From Duodenibacillus sp. (GTDB lineage Bacteria; Pseudomonadota; Gammaproteobacteria; Burkholderiales; Burkholderiaceae_F), in the NCBI GenBank assembly GCA_017628205.1, contig JAGBZO010000021.1, forward strand, positions 1-59,944: 59,944 nucleotides of DNA. Reading direction: 5' to 3'. The position numbers and the translations under genes were made by a program. Below the pieces are notes generated by a model, which worked only from the letters and a program-made list of their open reading frames with translations, was not told the DNA's origin and ran no database searches. Below, one piece after another: positions 1 to 8,701 of the stretch; the stretch's first letter is position 1; each line of letters begins with the position of its first letter.

Positions 1-75
1 ATAGAGGTTGTTCTGTGTTTCTGAGATTCCGTCCATATTAACAGCTAGATCAATGCAAACCGCATAGGAAAAACA

Positions 76-97
76 GAGATAGGGTAAACCCTATCTC
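76..97. promoter_or_regulatory. Perfect inverted repeat upstream of nosZ (candidate operator)
   Basis: Two exact 10-base arms (GAGATAGGGT and ACCCTATCTC) flank a central AA, 110 bases upstream of the nosZ start. An AT-rich stretch just downstream (around 98-110) could hold the -10 region. The symmetry suggests a dimeric regulator. The response regulator at the end of the operon is the obvious candidate, but this is inference. No FNR-type site was seen here. Confidence 0.55.
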
Positions 98-206
98 GTA
101 TATATCGTATGGTGCAAACGCTATGCTTGGAGTGTAATTCAACTTGGGAGGGCTGTTTTTTCCCAGAACTCGACAAGCTCAACACGTCCTTAGTCAAGGA
201 GGTTAT

Positions 207-2798
207 ATGCATATGAGACAGTTGTTAAAGCTCGTGCCAGTGGGTGCGCTGCTTTCAACCCTGTGCTTCGGCGTTTACGCGTCCAGTGATCTCGAAGCGA
301 TCATGAAGGCACGCAACCTGTCCGAAAAAGACATTTTGGCAGCGGCCAAGACTTACCAGCCGTCCGGTCGACGCGACGACTACATGGTCTTCTCGTCCGG
401 CGGTCAGTCTGGTCAAGTCATCGTTTACGGCGTGCCGTCGATGCGCATTTACAAGTACATCGCCGTCTTTACGCCCGAACCCTGGCAGGGTTACGGGTAT
501 GATGAAGAATCCAAGAAGGTGCTCGACGGCGGCAAGATCAACGGACGTCCCATCACGTGGGGCGATTCTCACCATCCGGCCTTTACCGAAAAGAACGGTG
601 AATACACCGGTGACTACCTCTTTATCAACGACAAGGCCAATCCGCGTATTGCCGTGGTCGATTTGAAGAGTTTTGAAACCGTTCAGATTGTCAGCAACCC
701 CGTCATCAAGAGTGAACACGGCGGGGCGTTCGTCACGCCCAACAGCGAATACGTGATTGAGGCTAGTCAGTACGCCGCCCCGTTGGCAAACGAATACCAT
801 CCGATCGAAGCGTACGAAAGTCAGTACCGCGGAGCCGTGACCATGTGGAAGTTCGACATGGAAAAGGGCCGTATCGATGAAAAGAAATCCTTTACGCTCG
901 AATTGCCGCCTTACATGCAGGACTTGAGCGACGCCGGTAAGTTCGTCTCCGACGGTTGGGCCTTCATTAACTCCTTCAACTCCGAAATGTACACGGGCGG
1001 TATCGAAGCGGGGCTGCCGCCGAACGAAGCCGGTATGAGCCGCAACGACCACGACTACCTGCACGTGTTCAATTGGAAGATCATCGAAAAGCTCGCTCAA
1101 GATGACAAGAACGTTCGCATCGTCAACAACCATCGCGTAGTGCCGATGGACGTGGCCGTCAAGGCCGGTGCTTTGTTCCTAATTCCCGAACCGAAGTCGC
1201 CGCACGGTGTGGACGTCAGTCCCGACGGTCGTTACATCATTGTCGGCGGTAAGCTCGACACGCACGCCTCCGTTTACGACTTTGAAAAGATCAAAAAGCT
1301 GATCGATGCCAAGCAGTTTGCCGGTACCGATCCGTTCGGCATTCCCATCCTCGACATGAAGGAATGTATGCACGGTCAAGTTGAATTGGGGCTTGGTCCG
1401 CTGCACTCGGCCTTTGACTCCAAGGACGGCATTATTTACACGTCGCTGTACGTTGACAGTCAGGTCGTTCGTTGGGACTACAAGAATCTCAAGGTCCTCG
1501 ATCGTGTGAACGTTCACTACAACATCGGACATTTGGATTCGATGGAAGGCAAGTCCGCCAAACCCAAGGGCGATTGGATCTTGGCATTGGATAAGCTCTC
1601 GATCGACCGCTTTAACCCGGTCGGCCCGTTGCATCCGCAAAACCATCAGTTGATCGACATCAACGGTCCGAAGATGGAACTGACCTATGACATGCCGATT
1701 CCGCTCGGTGAACCGCATGACGTCGTGTCCATCGCCGCCGACAAGTTGACGCCCAAGGTCGCATATGACATCGGTACCGACAGCCGTACCGAAAAGCCCA
1801 GTCCTTACGCTACGCTCGCAGGTCAGGAACGTATCGTACGTGACGGCAACAAGGTCACGGTCTACGCCACGATGGTTCGTTCGCACATCAATCCCGAACG
1901 CATCACGGTCAACAAGGGTGACATCGTGACGATCCACCTCTCGAGTTTGGAACGCGCACAGGACGAAACGCATGGCTTTGCCGTTGACAGCCTGAACGTA
2001 CACGCTTCGCTCGAACCGGGTAAGACCGCCACCGTCACGTTCGAAGCCACCGAAGAAGGCGTGTTCCCCTACTACTGCACGGAATTTTGCAGCGCATTGC
2101 ACCTTGAAATGATGGGTTACCTCATGGTCAAGGATCCGAATAAGAAGTACGAAACGACGATCGAAAAGTCCATGTCCACTCTGACCAAGGAGCAGCTCCA
2201 GGCTCAGTACAAGAAGGTCGTGGAAACGAACGAAGCGACCGACGCCGTCATCCAGACGGTCGTGAAGTACCTCAAGGAAAAGGGCTACGAAAAGTATCCG
2301 AGCATCAAGGCGCTTGTCGTTGACGCCCTCGATCAGTACAGCAAGATTCCTGATGTCAAGAAGAAGGCTGACAAGGCCTTGGCCGATGGCAACATCAATC
2401 AGGCCGTCCTGTGGGAAAACCAGATTTGGCAGTACATGGTCAAGACGGCTGACGTCGGGTTGCGCGCCAAGGCTCGCCTTGCTCGCGAATTGGCAACGCC
2501 CATGAGCGCGGCTGCCAGTCGCGGTGAAAAGGCCTACTTGCGCGGCGGCTGTAACGGTTGTCACGTGATCGGTCAGGTTTCGAGCGGTCCGGACTTGACG
2601 GGTGCTCTGGCTCGACGCGGTGAAAAGTGGACGTATGAATTTACGATGGATCCGGAATCTAAGTTCAATGAACCTTACACCAAGGCGATGATCCAGTACT
2701 TCAACTTGCGTATGCCCAACCAGCATATGACGAGTGAAGAAACCAAGGATATTATCGAGTACATGAAGTGGATTGACGCCAACGCCGATCTCTTCTAA
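207..2798 (+). CDS. nosZ: Nitrous-oxide reductase NosZ, clade II with C-terminal cytochrome c domain
   Basis: Periplasmic copper enzyme that reduces N2O to N2. The start at 207 is chosen for the AAGGAGG site at 196-202; it gives 863 residues. The N-terminus is a Sec-type signal (MHMRQLLKLVPVGALL) with no twin-arginine motif, as in clade II enzymes. A seven-bladed propeller region fills the centre. The CuA motif CTEFCSALHLEM is at residues 624-635, and a heme c site CNGCH is at 782-786 in a C-terminal monoheme domain, which clade I enzymes lack. It is the first gene of the nos operon. A strong hairpin after the stop may raise its transcript level over the rest. The family call is secure. Confidence 0.97.
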   Translation: MHMRQLLKLVPVGALLSTLCFGVYASSDLEAIMKARNLSEKDILAAAKTYQPSGRRDDYMVFSSGGQSGQVIVYGVPSMRIYKYIAVFTPEPWQGYGYDEESKKVLDGGKINGRPITWGDSHHPAFTEKNGEYTGDYLFINDKANPRIAVVDLKSFETVQIVSNPVIKSEHGGAFVTPNSEYVIEASQYAAPLANEYHPIEAYESQYRGAVTMWKFDMEKGRIDEKKSFTLELPPYMQDLSDAGKFVSDGWAFINSFNSEMYTGGIEAGLPPNEAGMSRNDHDYLHVFNWKIIEKLAQDDKNVRIVNNHRVVPMDVAVKAGALFLIPEPKSPHGVDVSPDGRYIIVGGKLDTHASVYDFEKIKKLIDAKQFAGTDPFGIPILDMKECMHGQVELGLGPLHSAFDSKDGIIYTSLYVDSQVVRWDYKNLKVLDRVNVHYNIGHLDSMEGKSAKPKGDWILALDKLSIDRFNPVGPLHPQNHQLIDINGPKMELTYDMPIPLGEPHDVVSIAADKLTPKVAYDIGTDSRTEKPSPYATLAGQERIVRDGNKVTVYATMVRSHINPERITVNKGDIVTIHLSSLERAQDETHGFAVDSLNVHASLEPGKTATVTFEATEEGVFPYYCTEFCSALHLEMMGYLMVKDPNKKYETTIEKSMSTLTKEQLQAQYKKVVETNEATDAVIQTVVKYLKEKGYEKYPSIKALVVDALDQYSKIPDVKKKADKALADGNINQAVLWENQIWQYMVKTADVGLRAKARLARELATPMSAAASRGEKAYLRGGCNGCHVIGQVSSGPDLTGALARRGEKWTYEFTMDPESKFNEPYTKAMIQYFNLRMPNQHMTSEETKDIIEYMKWIDANADLF

Positions 2799-2808
2799 TC
2801 GATAGAGT

Positions 2809-2838
2809 TCAGGAAGAGGGCGTTCGTCCTCTTCCTGA
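2809..2838 (+). other. Intercistronic hairpin between nosZ and nosB
   Basis: An 11-base perfect stem (TCAGGAAGAGG / CCTCTTCCTGA) with an 8-base loop follows the nosZ stop. There is no T-run, so it is more likely a 3'-end stabiliser or processing site than a terminator. It would let nosZ be made in excess of the assembly genes; this is inference. Confidence 0.6.
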
Positions 2839-2879
2839 CGTGATCCGCACGAATTCACGAGAACTCAATGGAGGTAAAA

Positions 2880-3662
2880 GTGAAGAAGCTGCACAAATCT
2901 ACCATTTACGCGATTTTGGCTTTATTTTTGATCGTGGTGGGTTTTACTTTTCCCTCCATTGTGTTTTACAAAGTCCCGCAAAAGATCGCTACAGGGCAAA
3001 CCCAAAGTATTCCCTCGTATGTTTATCCGTTGTGGAATGCCTACCAGACGGGCCGTTACGTCAGCCCCTACACGCCTAAAGGAGCCGAGCGCGACCTGAA
3101 GAAAATGATTGAACGCAAGGGTGAAGTCGGCATGATGTCGTTGCCCATTTGGTACGTTTCGCTCGAAGCGCCCAATTATCCAAAAACCGCGTTCCCCGAA
3201 GGTATTCCCGTGTGGTTTCATGTGGATGGCTTCTCCGGCGATATTCATGAAATGAACACGATCAATCACTATGTCGGGATGCATCCGTTGGAAGCGGGCG
3301 CACGCCTGGAACGAGCCGCCGGTCCCTTCATCATGCTCGGCATATCCTTCCTGATGATCGCCTTCATTGCGATCCGAACACCTTGGTCTGTATGGCTGAT
3401 GTTGCCGAGCGCGCTGTTTCCACCGGGCTTTTTCATCTTTTTCGCCAGTTGGATGTACTGGTTCGGTCATAACATGCAGGAGTGGGGCGCGTTCAAGATC
3501 AAAGCGTTTACGCCGACCGCTCTGGGCGTGGGCCACGTGGCGCACTTCACGACCAAGAGTTTCCCTTCCATCGGTTTTTGGGTGTTGGTCGCGATTGCCG
3601 TTCTGAGCGTGTTGGCCATGTTGGCCAGACGCAAGGAGTTAAGGAGTGAAGCGTTGCGCTGA
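2880..3662 (+). CDS. nosB: NosB-like membrane protein of clade II nos operons
   Basis: Integral membrane protein of about 260 residues. The GTG at 2880 is preferred because GGAGG sits 5 bases before it. An N-terminal anchor (AILALFLIVVGF) is followed by an extracytoplasmic stretch of roughly 110 residues, then further membrane segments around residues 145-190 and at the C-terminus (VLVAIAVLSVLAMLA). Position between nosZ and nosD matches the Wolinella order nosZ-B-D. Its biochemical role is not established in the family. The C-terminus overlaps the start of nosD by 17 bases. The identification rests mainly on gene order and topology. Confidence 0.78.
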   Translation: MKKLHKSTIYAILALFLIVVGFTFPSIVFYKVPQKIATGQTQSIPSYVYPLWNAYQTGRYVSPYTPKGAERDLKKMIERKGEVGMMSLPIWYVSLEAPNYPKTAFPEGIPVWFHVDGFSGDIHEMNTINHYVGMHPLEAGARLERAAGPFIMLGISFLMIAFIAIRTPWSVWLMLPSALFPPGFFIFFASWMYWFGHNMQEWGAFKIKAFTPTALGVGHVAHFTTKSFPSIGFWVLVAIAVLSVLAMLARRKELRSEALR

Positions 3663-4923
3663 CATGATGAGGGCATTTATGGTCGGACGATTTCGGTACG
3701 CATTGATGGGGCTGACGGCTTGGGTTCTTTCGAGCTCGGTTCAGTCCTCCGTGCTTCAAAAAGCGATCGATTCGGCGCCCGAGGGAGCGACCGTTGAATT
3801 GGGGGCGGGGCTCTATGAAGGCAATCTGATCATCAACAAGCCCTTGACATTGAGGGCGTCGGAACCCGGCGCCGTTATCCGTGGCGACGGCAAGGGCAGC
3901 GTCATCACCGTGACATCGCCTTTTGTCACGATCGAAGGTCTGACAATCGAAAGAAGCGGTGGCGAACACCAGACGGTCGATGCTGGAGTGACGGTAAAAC
4001 AGGCGCACGTCGTCAAGATTCGCAACAACCGAATTCGCGATTGCCTCTTTGGCGTGAATTTCGAACAAACGAACCAGTCTTTGATCGAAGGCAACGAGAT
4101 TTCGTCCAAGCCCGTCTCGCTCGGGTTACGGGGGGACGGCATTCGACTCTGGTACAGCCATTCGAACCACATCACGCTCAACACCACGTATGACATTCGA
4201 GACAACGTGTTTTGGTATTCGAGCGCCAACCGGATCACGCAAAACGTCGGTCGAGATTCGCGGTATTCGTTGCACTTCATGTACGCCGATCGCAATGTCG
4301 TCTCGCAAAACCGTTATCAAAACAACTCGGTCGGGATCTTTTTGATGTTCAGTCAGGGTGCGACTGTGCAGCGCAACGTCGTTTCTTATGCCACGGGGCC
4401 TTTCGGGATCGGTTTGGGAATGAAGGAAGCAAGCGATATCAAGGTCGAAAACAACGAGGTGCTTTATAACGCACGCGGGTTCTATCTCGATTCGTCGCCC
4501 TATCAGCCGGGCACGCAAAACGTTTTCCTCAACAACAAGATCAATTTCAATTCGATTGCCTTCTTGTTGCACGGAACGCTCTTGCCCAGTCGATTCGAAG
4601 GGAACGAATTCAAGGGCAATATCGACGACGTGGTCAACGATACGCCAGAAAGCAAGTTGGAGCTCAATGTTTGGTCGGGCAACTATTGGGACAACTATCA
4701 GGGGTTCGATCGTGACGGTGACGGCATCGGCGACATCGCACACGAACAGTGGATGTTCGCCGACAGAGTATGGAATTATCAGCCGGCTACGCGTCTGTTC
4801 TACGCGTCGCCGATTTTGGACATCATGAATTTCTTGTGGCGACTAATGCCGTTTTCCGAGCCCGAATTGTTGGCTCGAGACGAGCGGCCGTTGGTCCGCC
4901 CTAAATCGGGGGACAAGCCATGA
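3646..4923 (+). CDS. nosD: NosD, periplasmic copper-site assembly protein
   Basis: Predicted periplasmic right-handed beta-helix protein needed to build the CuZ centre of NosZ together with the NosFY transporter. An N-terminal signal (RYALMGLTAWVLSSSVQSS) is followed by CASH/NosD repeats, seen as recurrent N-x-I/V-x-x-N turns such as IRNNRIRDC, LIEGNEIS and VENNEVLYN. The C-terminal part has the family-typical NYWDNYQGFDRDGDGIGD calcium-like loop. GTG at 3646 has AAGGAG seven bases upstream; an ATG at 3664 is the alternative. About 425 residues is the usual length. It overlaps nosB and its stop overlaps nosG. Confidence 0.93.
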   Translation: MKRCADMMRAFMVGRFRYALMGLTAWVLSSSVQSSVLQKAIDSAPEGATVELGAGLYEGNLIINKPLTLRASEPGAVIRGDGKGSVITVTSPFVTIEGLTIERSGGEHQTVDAGVTVKQAHVVKIRNNRIRDCLFGVNFEQTNQSLIEGNEISSKPVSLGLRGDGIRLWYSHSNHITLNTTYDIRDNVFWYSSANRITQNVGRDSRYSLHFMYADRNVVSQNRYQNNSVGIFLMFSQGATVQRNVVSYATGPFGIGLGMKEASDIKVENNEVLYNARGFYLDSSPYQPGTQNVFLNNKINFNSIAFLLHGTLLPSRFEGNEFKGNIDDVVNDTPESKLELNVWSGNYWDNYQGFDRDGDGIGDIAHEQWMFADRVWNYQPATRLFYASPILDIMNFLWRLMPFSEPELLARDERPLVRPKSGDKP

Positions 4924-5624
4924 AAAAATGGGATCGTCGAGATGTCTTGTTGGGTGGCTCCGCCGTGGCCGTGGCGGGGGCTTGCGGTTTTTCAATCTCG
5001 ATGCTCGCGCGCCGGTCGGAAGCCAAAGGGTTGTTGAGGCCGCCCGGCGCCCTGGAAGAAAAAGCGTTTTTGGCCTCTTGCATCAAATGCGGTCAGTGCA
5101 TTCAAGTGTGCCCATATCATGCCCTCAATCTCTTGGATTTGACGTCGGGCATCGACATGGGGACCCCTATGATCGATCCTCGTCGTCGAGGTTGTTATCT
5201 GTGCGATTTGTTCCCTTGCGTGCTCTGTTGTCCTTCGGGAGCATTGGACTCTCGGGTTCAGTCGATCGATCAGGTCCGAATGGGGACGGCATACGTCAAT
5301 AAGCCCGATCGCTGTTGGGCGCGCGACGGGCGAGCGGTGCCCGAGGATTGGATCGAGACTCTGATCGGTCACGGCAACGCTACGGAACTTGAAAAAGGGC
5401 TCAACGTTAGGTTGCGTCGCCAAATGGGGACGAGTTGTCGCTTGTGTGTCGAGGTCTGTCCGGTTCCCGAACGTGACGGTGCCATTCGTTTGGTCGACGG
5501 CAAGCCCGAAATCGGCTCCAAGTGCGTCGGTTGCGGCGCTTGCGTCGAAGTCTGTCCCGACAATTTGATCGAGGTTCGTGTCAGACAATCGTATGAAGAC
5601 GTTTACGCAAAGGACAAATCATGA
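4920..5624 (+). CDS. nosG: NosG, NapG-type 4x[4Fe-4S] ferredoxin
   Basis: Electron-transfer protein thought to work with NosH to pass electrons from menaquinol toward the periplasmic cytochromes and NosZ. An N-terminal signal/anchor region contains WDRRDVLLGGSAVAVAGACG, whose RRDVLLGG resembles a twin-arginine motif, as in NapG. Cysteine clusters CIKCGQCIQVCP, CYLCDLFPCVLCC, CRLCVEVCP and CVGCGACVEVCP supply four [4Fe-4S] sites. The ATG overlaps the nosD stop as ATGA, so translation is coupled. It is named NosG rather than NapG because it lies in a nos operon. Confidence 0.92.
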   Translation: MKKWDRRDVLLGGSAVAVAGACGFSISMLARRSEAKGLLRPPGALEEKAFLASCIKCGQCIQVCPYHALNLLDLTSGIDMGTPMIDPRRRGCYLCDLFPCVLCCPSGALDSRVQSIDQVRMGTAYVNKPDRCWARDGRAVPEDWIETLIGHGNATELEKGLNVRLRRQMGTSCRLCVEVCPVPERDGAIRLVDGKPEIGSKCVGCGACVEVCPDNLIEVRVRQSYEDVYAKDKS

Positions 5625-6223
5625 AAACACGTGTCAGCCTATACGGCGTTTTGATGATGTTCACCGTGGCGATCGCCGGTTGTGACGGGAATGTCGAATC
5701 GGCCCGCCCGAAAGCCGATGTCGCCAAGTCCGTGCAACCCGTGTCCGCTGCACCAGGCTCCATCAAGGTGATTTCCGCACAAGCACCCGTTTCGACAGCC
5801 GGCGGTGATAGGTTCCGTACCTACGACGTTCGAGGTCAGTCCCAGATTCAGTACGCGCCCAAAGGGCAGGAAATTACGGACGCAGTCAAGAACGTTCAAG
5901 TGGTGGTGGCGGCTCGAAACACGCCCTATGCAAGCATTCACGCCAATTTGCTCGCCAAGCGGTTGAGCAAACAATTCATCGTGTTTTGTTCGGCTTGTCA
6001 TGACGACTATGGCAACGGTGTGATCGGCCCGGCGTTGATTGGAAAAAATGCGCAGGAAGTGCGCAAGATGATGGATAAGTACTCGAGAGATCCGAATGCC
6101 AACGTGTTGATGACCGATCTCATGCACAACATGAAGCCCGCGGAAATCGACTTCATCTGCGAAGACATTGCGCGGTTTAATCGTGAAATTCAAGCCGAAA
6201 CCGGATCGGCACAAATGAGGTGA
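5621..6223 (+). CDS. nosC1: NosC1, monoheme cytochrome c lipoprotein
   Basis: About 200 residues. The N-terminus ends in a lipobox (AIAGC), so the protein is probably a lipid-anchored periplasmic cytochrome. One heme c site, CSACH, lies near residue 126, followed by GNGVIGPALIGK, a class I cytochrome fold signature; Met residues further on (DLMHNMKP) could give the distal ligand. Clade II nos operons carry two such small cytochromes, proposed to carry electrons from NosGH to NosZ. The ATG overlaps the nosG stop (ATGA). The C1 name is given by operon position. Confidence 0.88.
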   Translation: MKTRVSLYGVLMMFTVAIAGCDGNVESARPKADVAKSVQPVSAAPGSIKVISAQAPVSTAGGDRFRTYDVRGQSQIQYAPKGQEITDAVKNVQVVVAARNTPYASIHANLLAKRLSKQFIVFCSACHDDYGNGVIGPALIGKNAQEVRKMMDKYSRDPNANVLMTDLMHNMKPAEIDFICEDIARFNREIQAETGSAQMR

Positions 6224-6228
6224 CGGAT

Positions 6229-6696
6229 ATGGCAGTCAATAAAGCGTTATTGGTCGGAGCAATGGTCGGGACCGCCGTTCTGGTCGGATGGATGATGATG
6301 CAATCGTCATCGGTAGTCGAGCCTCCCGCTCCCGTCGCGCGGCATACGCCGCCGGCTCATATGAAAGCGGACAAACCCAAAGCAACCCCCGTACGGAGCG
6401 AGGCGGTTGATGCGACCCAATTGCGCCATGGCGAGCGCAAGGACATTCACTTGGTCGTGCCGCAGGAAAACCTCTCGCTTCTTTACATCGTCAAGTGTTC
6501 GGCCTGTCACGGACGTGACGGCAAGGGCCCCGTCGGTCCATCGATTGCTGGCAAGTCTTACGAAGAAAATCTGAAATTGTTGCGCCGTTACAAAGCCGAC
6601 GAAGTGCCCAACACCATGATGCTCGATCTGTTGACGCGCACGAGTGAAGACGAGCTTAAGATGCTCAGCCGCGAAATTTCGGCGTTCAAGGAGTAA
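6229..6696 (+). CDS. nosC2: NosC2, membrane-anchored monoheme cytochrome c
   Basis: About 155 residues with an uncleaved-looking N-terminal anchor (ALLVGAMVGTAVLVGWMMM), a proline- and lysine-rich linker, and one heme site CSACHGRDGKGPVGPS. The start at ATG 6229 is preferred since GAGG lies 8 bases upstream; the upstream GTG at 6220 would overlap the nosC1 stop. Its sequence around the heme resembles NosC1, so the two are likely paralogues. Predicted role is electron relay between the quinol side and NosZ. Confidence 0.88.
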   Translation: MAVNKALLVGAMVGTAVLVGWMMMQSSSVVEPPAPVARHTPPAHMKADKPKATPVRSEAVDATQLRHGERKDIHLVVPQENLSLLYIVKCSACHGRDGKGPVGPSIAGKSYEENLKLLRRYKADEVPNTMMLDLLTRTSEDELKMLSREISAFKE

Positions 6697-6708
6697 AGGA
6701 GGCGCTTT

Positions 6709-7575
6709 ATGTCCAAACAGCTACCGTCCGGTCAGTCTTTTTGGATACGCAAGGACATTGACGGCAGCACGCACGTCAAAGTTCGTCCGATCCGCTGGTG
6801 CGTGGCCTTCATTTTGGCGGCCGCTTTCGTGTTGTCCTACGGTTTGGACGTTCAGGTGCTCGAAGGTTCCATGGTTGCAAGCCGTCTGATGGGCTTTCAC
6901 CTGGTGGATTTGTACGGCGGGCTTGAAGTGATTGCCGCGCACGGCGCCATCGCCACGAATCTCGGTTTAGGGATGATTTTCGTTGCCGTCGTGTACTGGA
7001 TGGCGGGCGGACGCAGTTTTTGCGCCTGGGCCTGCCCGTTCGGGTTGCTGTCCGAGTGGGGTGAATGCCTTCACCGACACCTGCTCAAACGCGGTCTCAT
7101 TGCCAAGCGCAAAAAGATCACCACGCGTGTGAAGTACGTGTTTGCCGTGTCGTTTTTGGCGGCCAGTTTCGCCACGGGCTACCTTGTTTTCGGCCAGATC
7201 AATGTTGTCGGAATGCTTTCGCGCCTGTTGATTTACGGCTTGCTCGAGTCCGCTCTGGTCATCGCGTTCGTTTTAATCGTTGAGGTGTTCTTTTGGCGAC
7301 GCCTGTGGTGTCGCGCCGTGTGCCCTTCGGGGGCCGTTTACGGCCTCATGAATCCGGTGGCCGTCATTCGTATCGAAGCGGACCGCTCGCGTTGCGATAA
7401 GTGTGGGGTGTGCGTTCCCGAATGCCACGTGCCGGAAGCCTTGAGCGCCGTTTTTGCGCAGAAAAACGGCTCAGTTTTCTTGAATTCCACGGATTGCACG
7501 ATGTGCGGCAAATGCATGGATGCGTGTACGCGCGGGGTGTTTAGTTTCAGTCATCGACTCAAAAAGATGGTGTGA
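6709..7575 (+). CDS. nosH: NosH, NapH-type membrane ferredoxin/quinol dehydrogenase subunit
   Basis: Polytopic membrane protein of 288 residues with about four transmembrane segments and two CX3CP motifs (CAWACP near residue 105 and CRAVCP near 203), the hallmark of NapH/NosR-type proteins. Two C-terminal [4Fe-4S] motifs (CDKCGVCVPEC and CTMCGKCMDAC) face the cytoplasm. With NosG it likely oxidises menaquinol. It takes the place of the flavin-bearing NosR of clade I operons, which is absent here. A strong AAAGGAGG precedes the start. Confidence 0.93.
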   Translation: MSKQLPSGQSFWIRKDIDGSTHVKVRPIRWCVAFILAAAFVLSYGLDVQVLEGSMVASRLMGFHLVDLYGGLEVIAAHGAIATNLGLGMIFVAVVYWMAGGRSFCAWACPFGLLSEWGECLHRHLLKRGLIAKRKKITTRVKYVFAVSFLAASFATGYLVFGQINVVGMLSRLLIYGLLESALVIAFVLIVEVFFWRRLWCRAVCPSGAVYGLMNPVAVIRIEADRSRCDKCGVCVPECHVPEALSAVFAQKNGSVFLNSTDCTMCGKCMDACTRGVFSFSHRLKKMV

Positions 7576-7577
7576 AT

Positions 7578-8222
7578 ATGCAAATACAGTTGCGTCAAGT
7601 CGTCAAGCGTTTCGGAGCGCAAACAGTGCTCGACGGCGTCACCTTCGACGTTGACACGGCCGAACGCGTCATTATTCTCGGCCAAAACGGCGCCGGGAAA
7701 ACGACGTTGTTGCGTTGTCTCTTGGGGCATTACCGATTGGACGAGGGCGAAGTGCGTTTGGCTGGCTTTGATCCCGTGCGAAAGCGCCGTCAGGCGCTCT
7801 CGGAGGTTGCCTTCATTCCGCAATTGCCACCGCCTTTGCCCGTGAGCATTGAAGCGTTGATCCGTTACGCACACGAAACCACGGGGACGAATCCCCGATT
7901 GGTCAAGGACTACGCCGCGCGCTTCGGATTGGATGTGGAGCGACATCTGGCCAAGCCCTTCAATCAGCTGTCGGGCGGGATGAAGCAAAAATTTCTCGCT
8001 AGTCTTGCGTTTGCCCGAGGTGCACGCATTATGTTGTTCGACGAACCCACGGCCAATCTGGATCCCGAAGGGCGAGAGGCGTTTCGAACGATTCTGCAGG
8101 AAGATCCGTTCCGCGAAACGACGATGATTTTTATCAGTCACCGTATTGAGGAGCTCAATACAATTTTGAACCGAGCCGTATGGCTTGATTTAGGAAAGGT
8201 GGTTAACGATGAGCGTTTGTAA
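7578..8222 (+). CDS. nosF: NosF, ABC transporter ATPase for NosZ maturation
   Basis: Cytoplasmic ATPase of about 214 residues that pairs with NosY to energise export of a sulfur or other factor needed by NosD for CuZ assembly. Walker A is GQNGAGKTT (near residue 38), the signature is LSGGMKQK, Walker B is IMLFDEP, and a switch histidine follows in ISHR. ATG 7578 is used; a GTG at 7572 overlaps the nosH stop and cannot be excluded. The last codons overlap nosL. Confidence 0.95.
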   Translation: MQIQLRQVVKRFGAQTVLDGVTFDVDTAERVIILGQNGAGKTTLLRCLLGHYRLDEGEVRLAGFDPVRKRRQALSEVAFIPQLPPPLPVSIEALIRYAHETTGTNPRLVKDYAARFGLDVERHLAKPFNQLSGGMKQKFLASLAFARGARIMLFDEPTANLDPEGREAFRTILQEDPFRETTMIFISHRIEELNTILNRAVWLDLGKVVNDERL

Positions 8223-8691
8223 CTGGAAATCCTTTGCACTGTTGTTGTCGACCGTCACTTTGTTCGGTTGCGGTCCAAAAATCAATCTCGAACCGGAAAA
8301 TCCGACTTGGGATCGCACCGTCTGCGAACGTTGTCGGATGATGGTGACCGACCGCCAATACTCCGCTCAAGTCGTCAACCCGAAAAACGGCAAACATTTT
8401 TACTTCGACGATTTTGGTTGTGCCGTCAATTGGCTTGAAGAAGCCAAACCGGAATGGGCGGGAGAGGCGATCATCTACGTGACCTCGGCCAAGGACGGCA
8501 CCTGGCTCGACGTCAAAAAGGCGGTGATCGCCAAACCCTTTATCACGCCGATGTCCTACGGTTACGGGGTTGTCGCCAAGGCCGATCAAGTGCCCGAGGG
8601 TAAGACGGTCGTGACGTGGGAGGCGGCACGAGAGGATTTGATGCGGCTCAAGCTCGAGAAAATGAAGAATCGCGCACACGTGCATCACTAA
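8209..8691 (+). CDS. nosL: NosL, copper-binding lipoprotein
   Basis: Outer- or inner-membrane lipoprotein that delivers Cu(I) to NosZ. The signal ends in the lipobox LFGC. The family motif CERCRMMVTDRQYSAQ, with the Cu-binding Cys and Met residues, follows near residue 40, and GKHFYFDDFGCAVNW is also typical. Length (160 residues) is normal. It starts 14 bases inside nosF, implying coupling. In the Wolinella operon the usual order is F-Y-L; here nosL precedes nosY. Confidence 0.93.
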   Translation: MSVCNWKSFALLLSTVTLFGCGPKINLEPENPTWDRTVCERCRMMVTDRQYSAQVVNPKNGKHFYFDDFGCAVNWLEEAKPEWAGEAIIYVTSAKDGTWLDVKKAVIAKPFITPMSYGYGVVAKADQVPEGKTVVTWEAAREDLMRLKLEKMKNRAHVHH

Positions 8692-8701
8692 GGAATCGAC
8701 T

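Noticed and set aside
1179-2858. A long minus-strand frame opposite nosZ
   Set aside because: Shadow of nosZ; no recognisable domain and no ribosome site.
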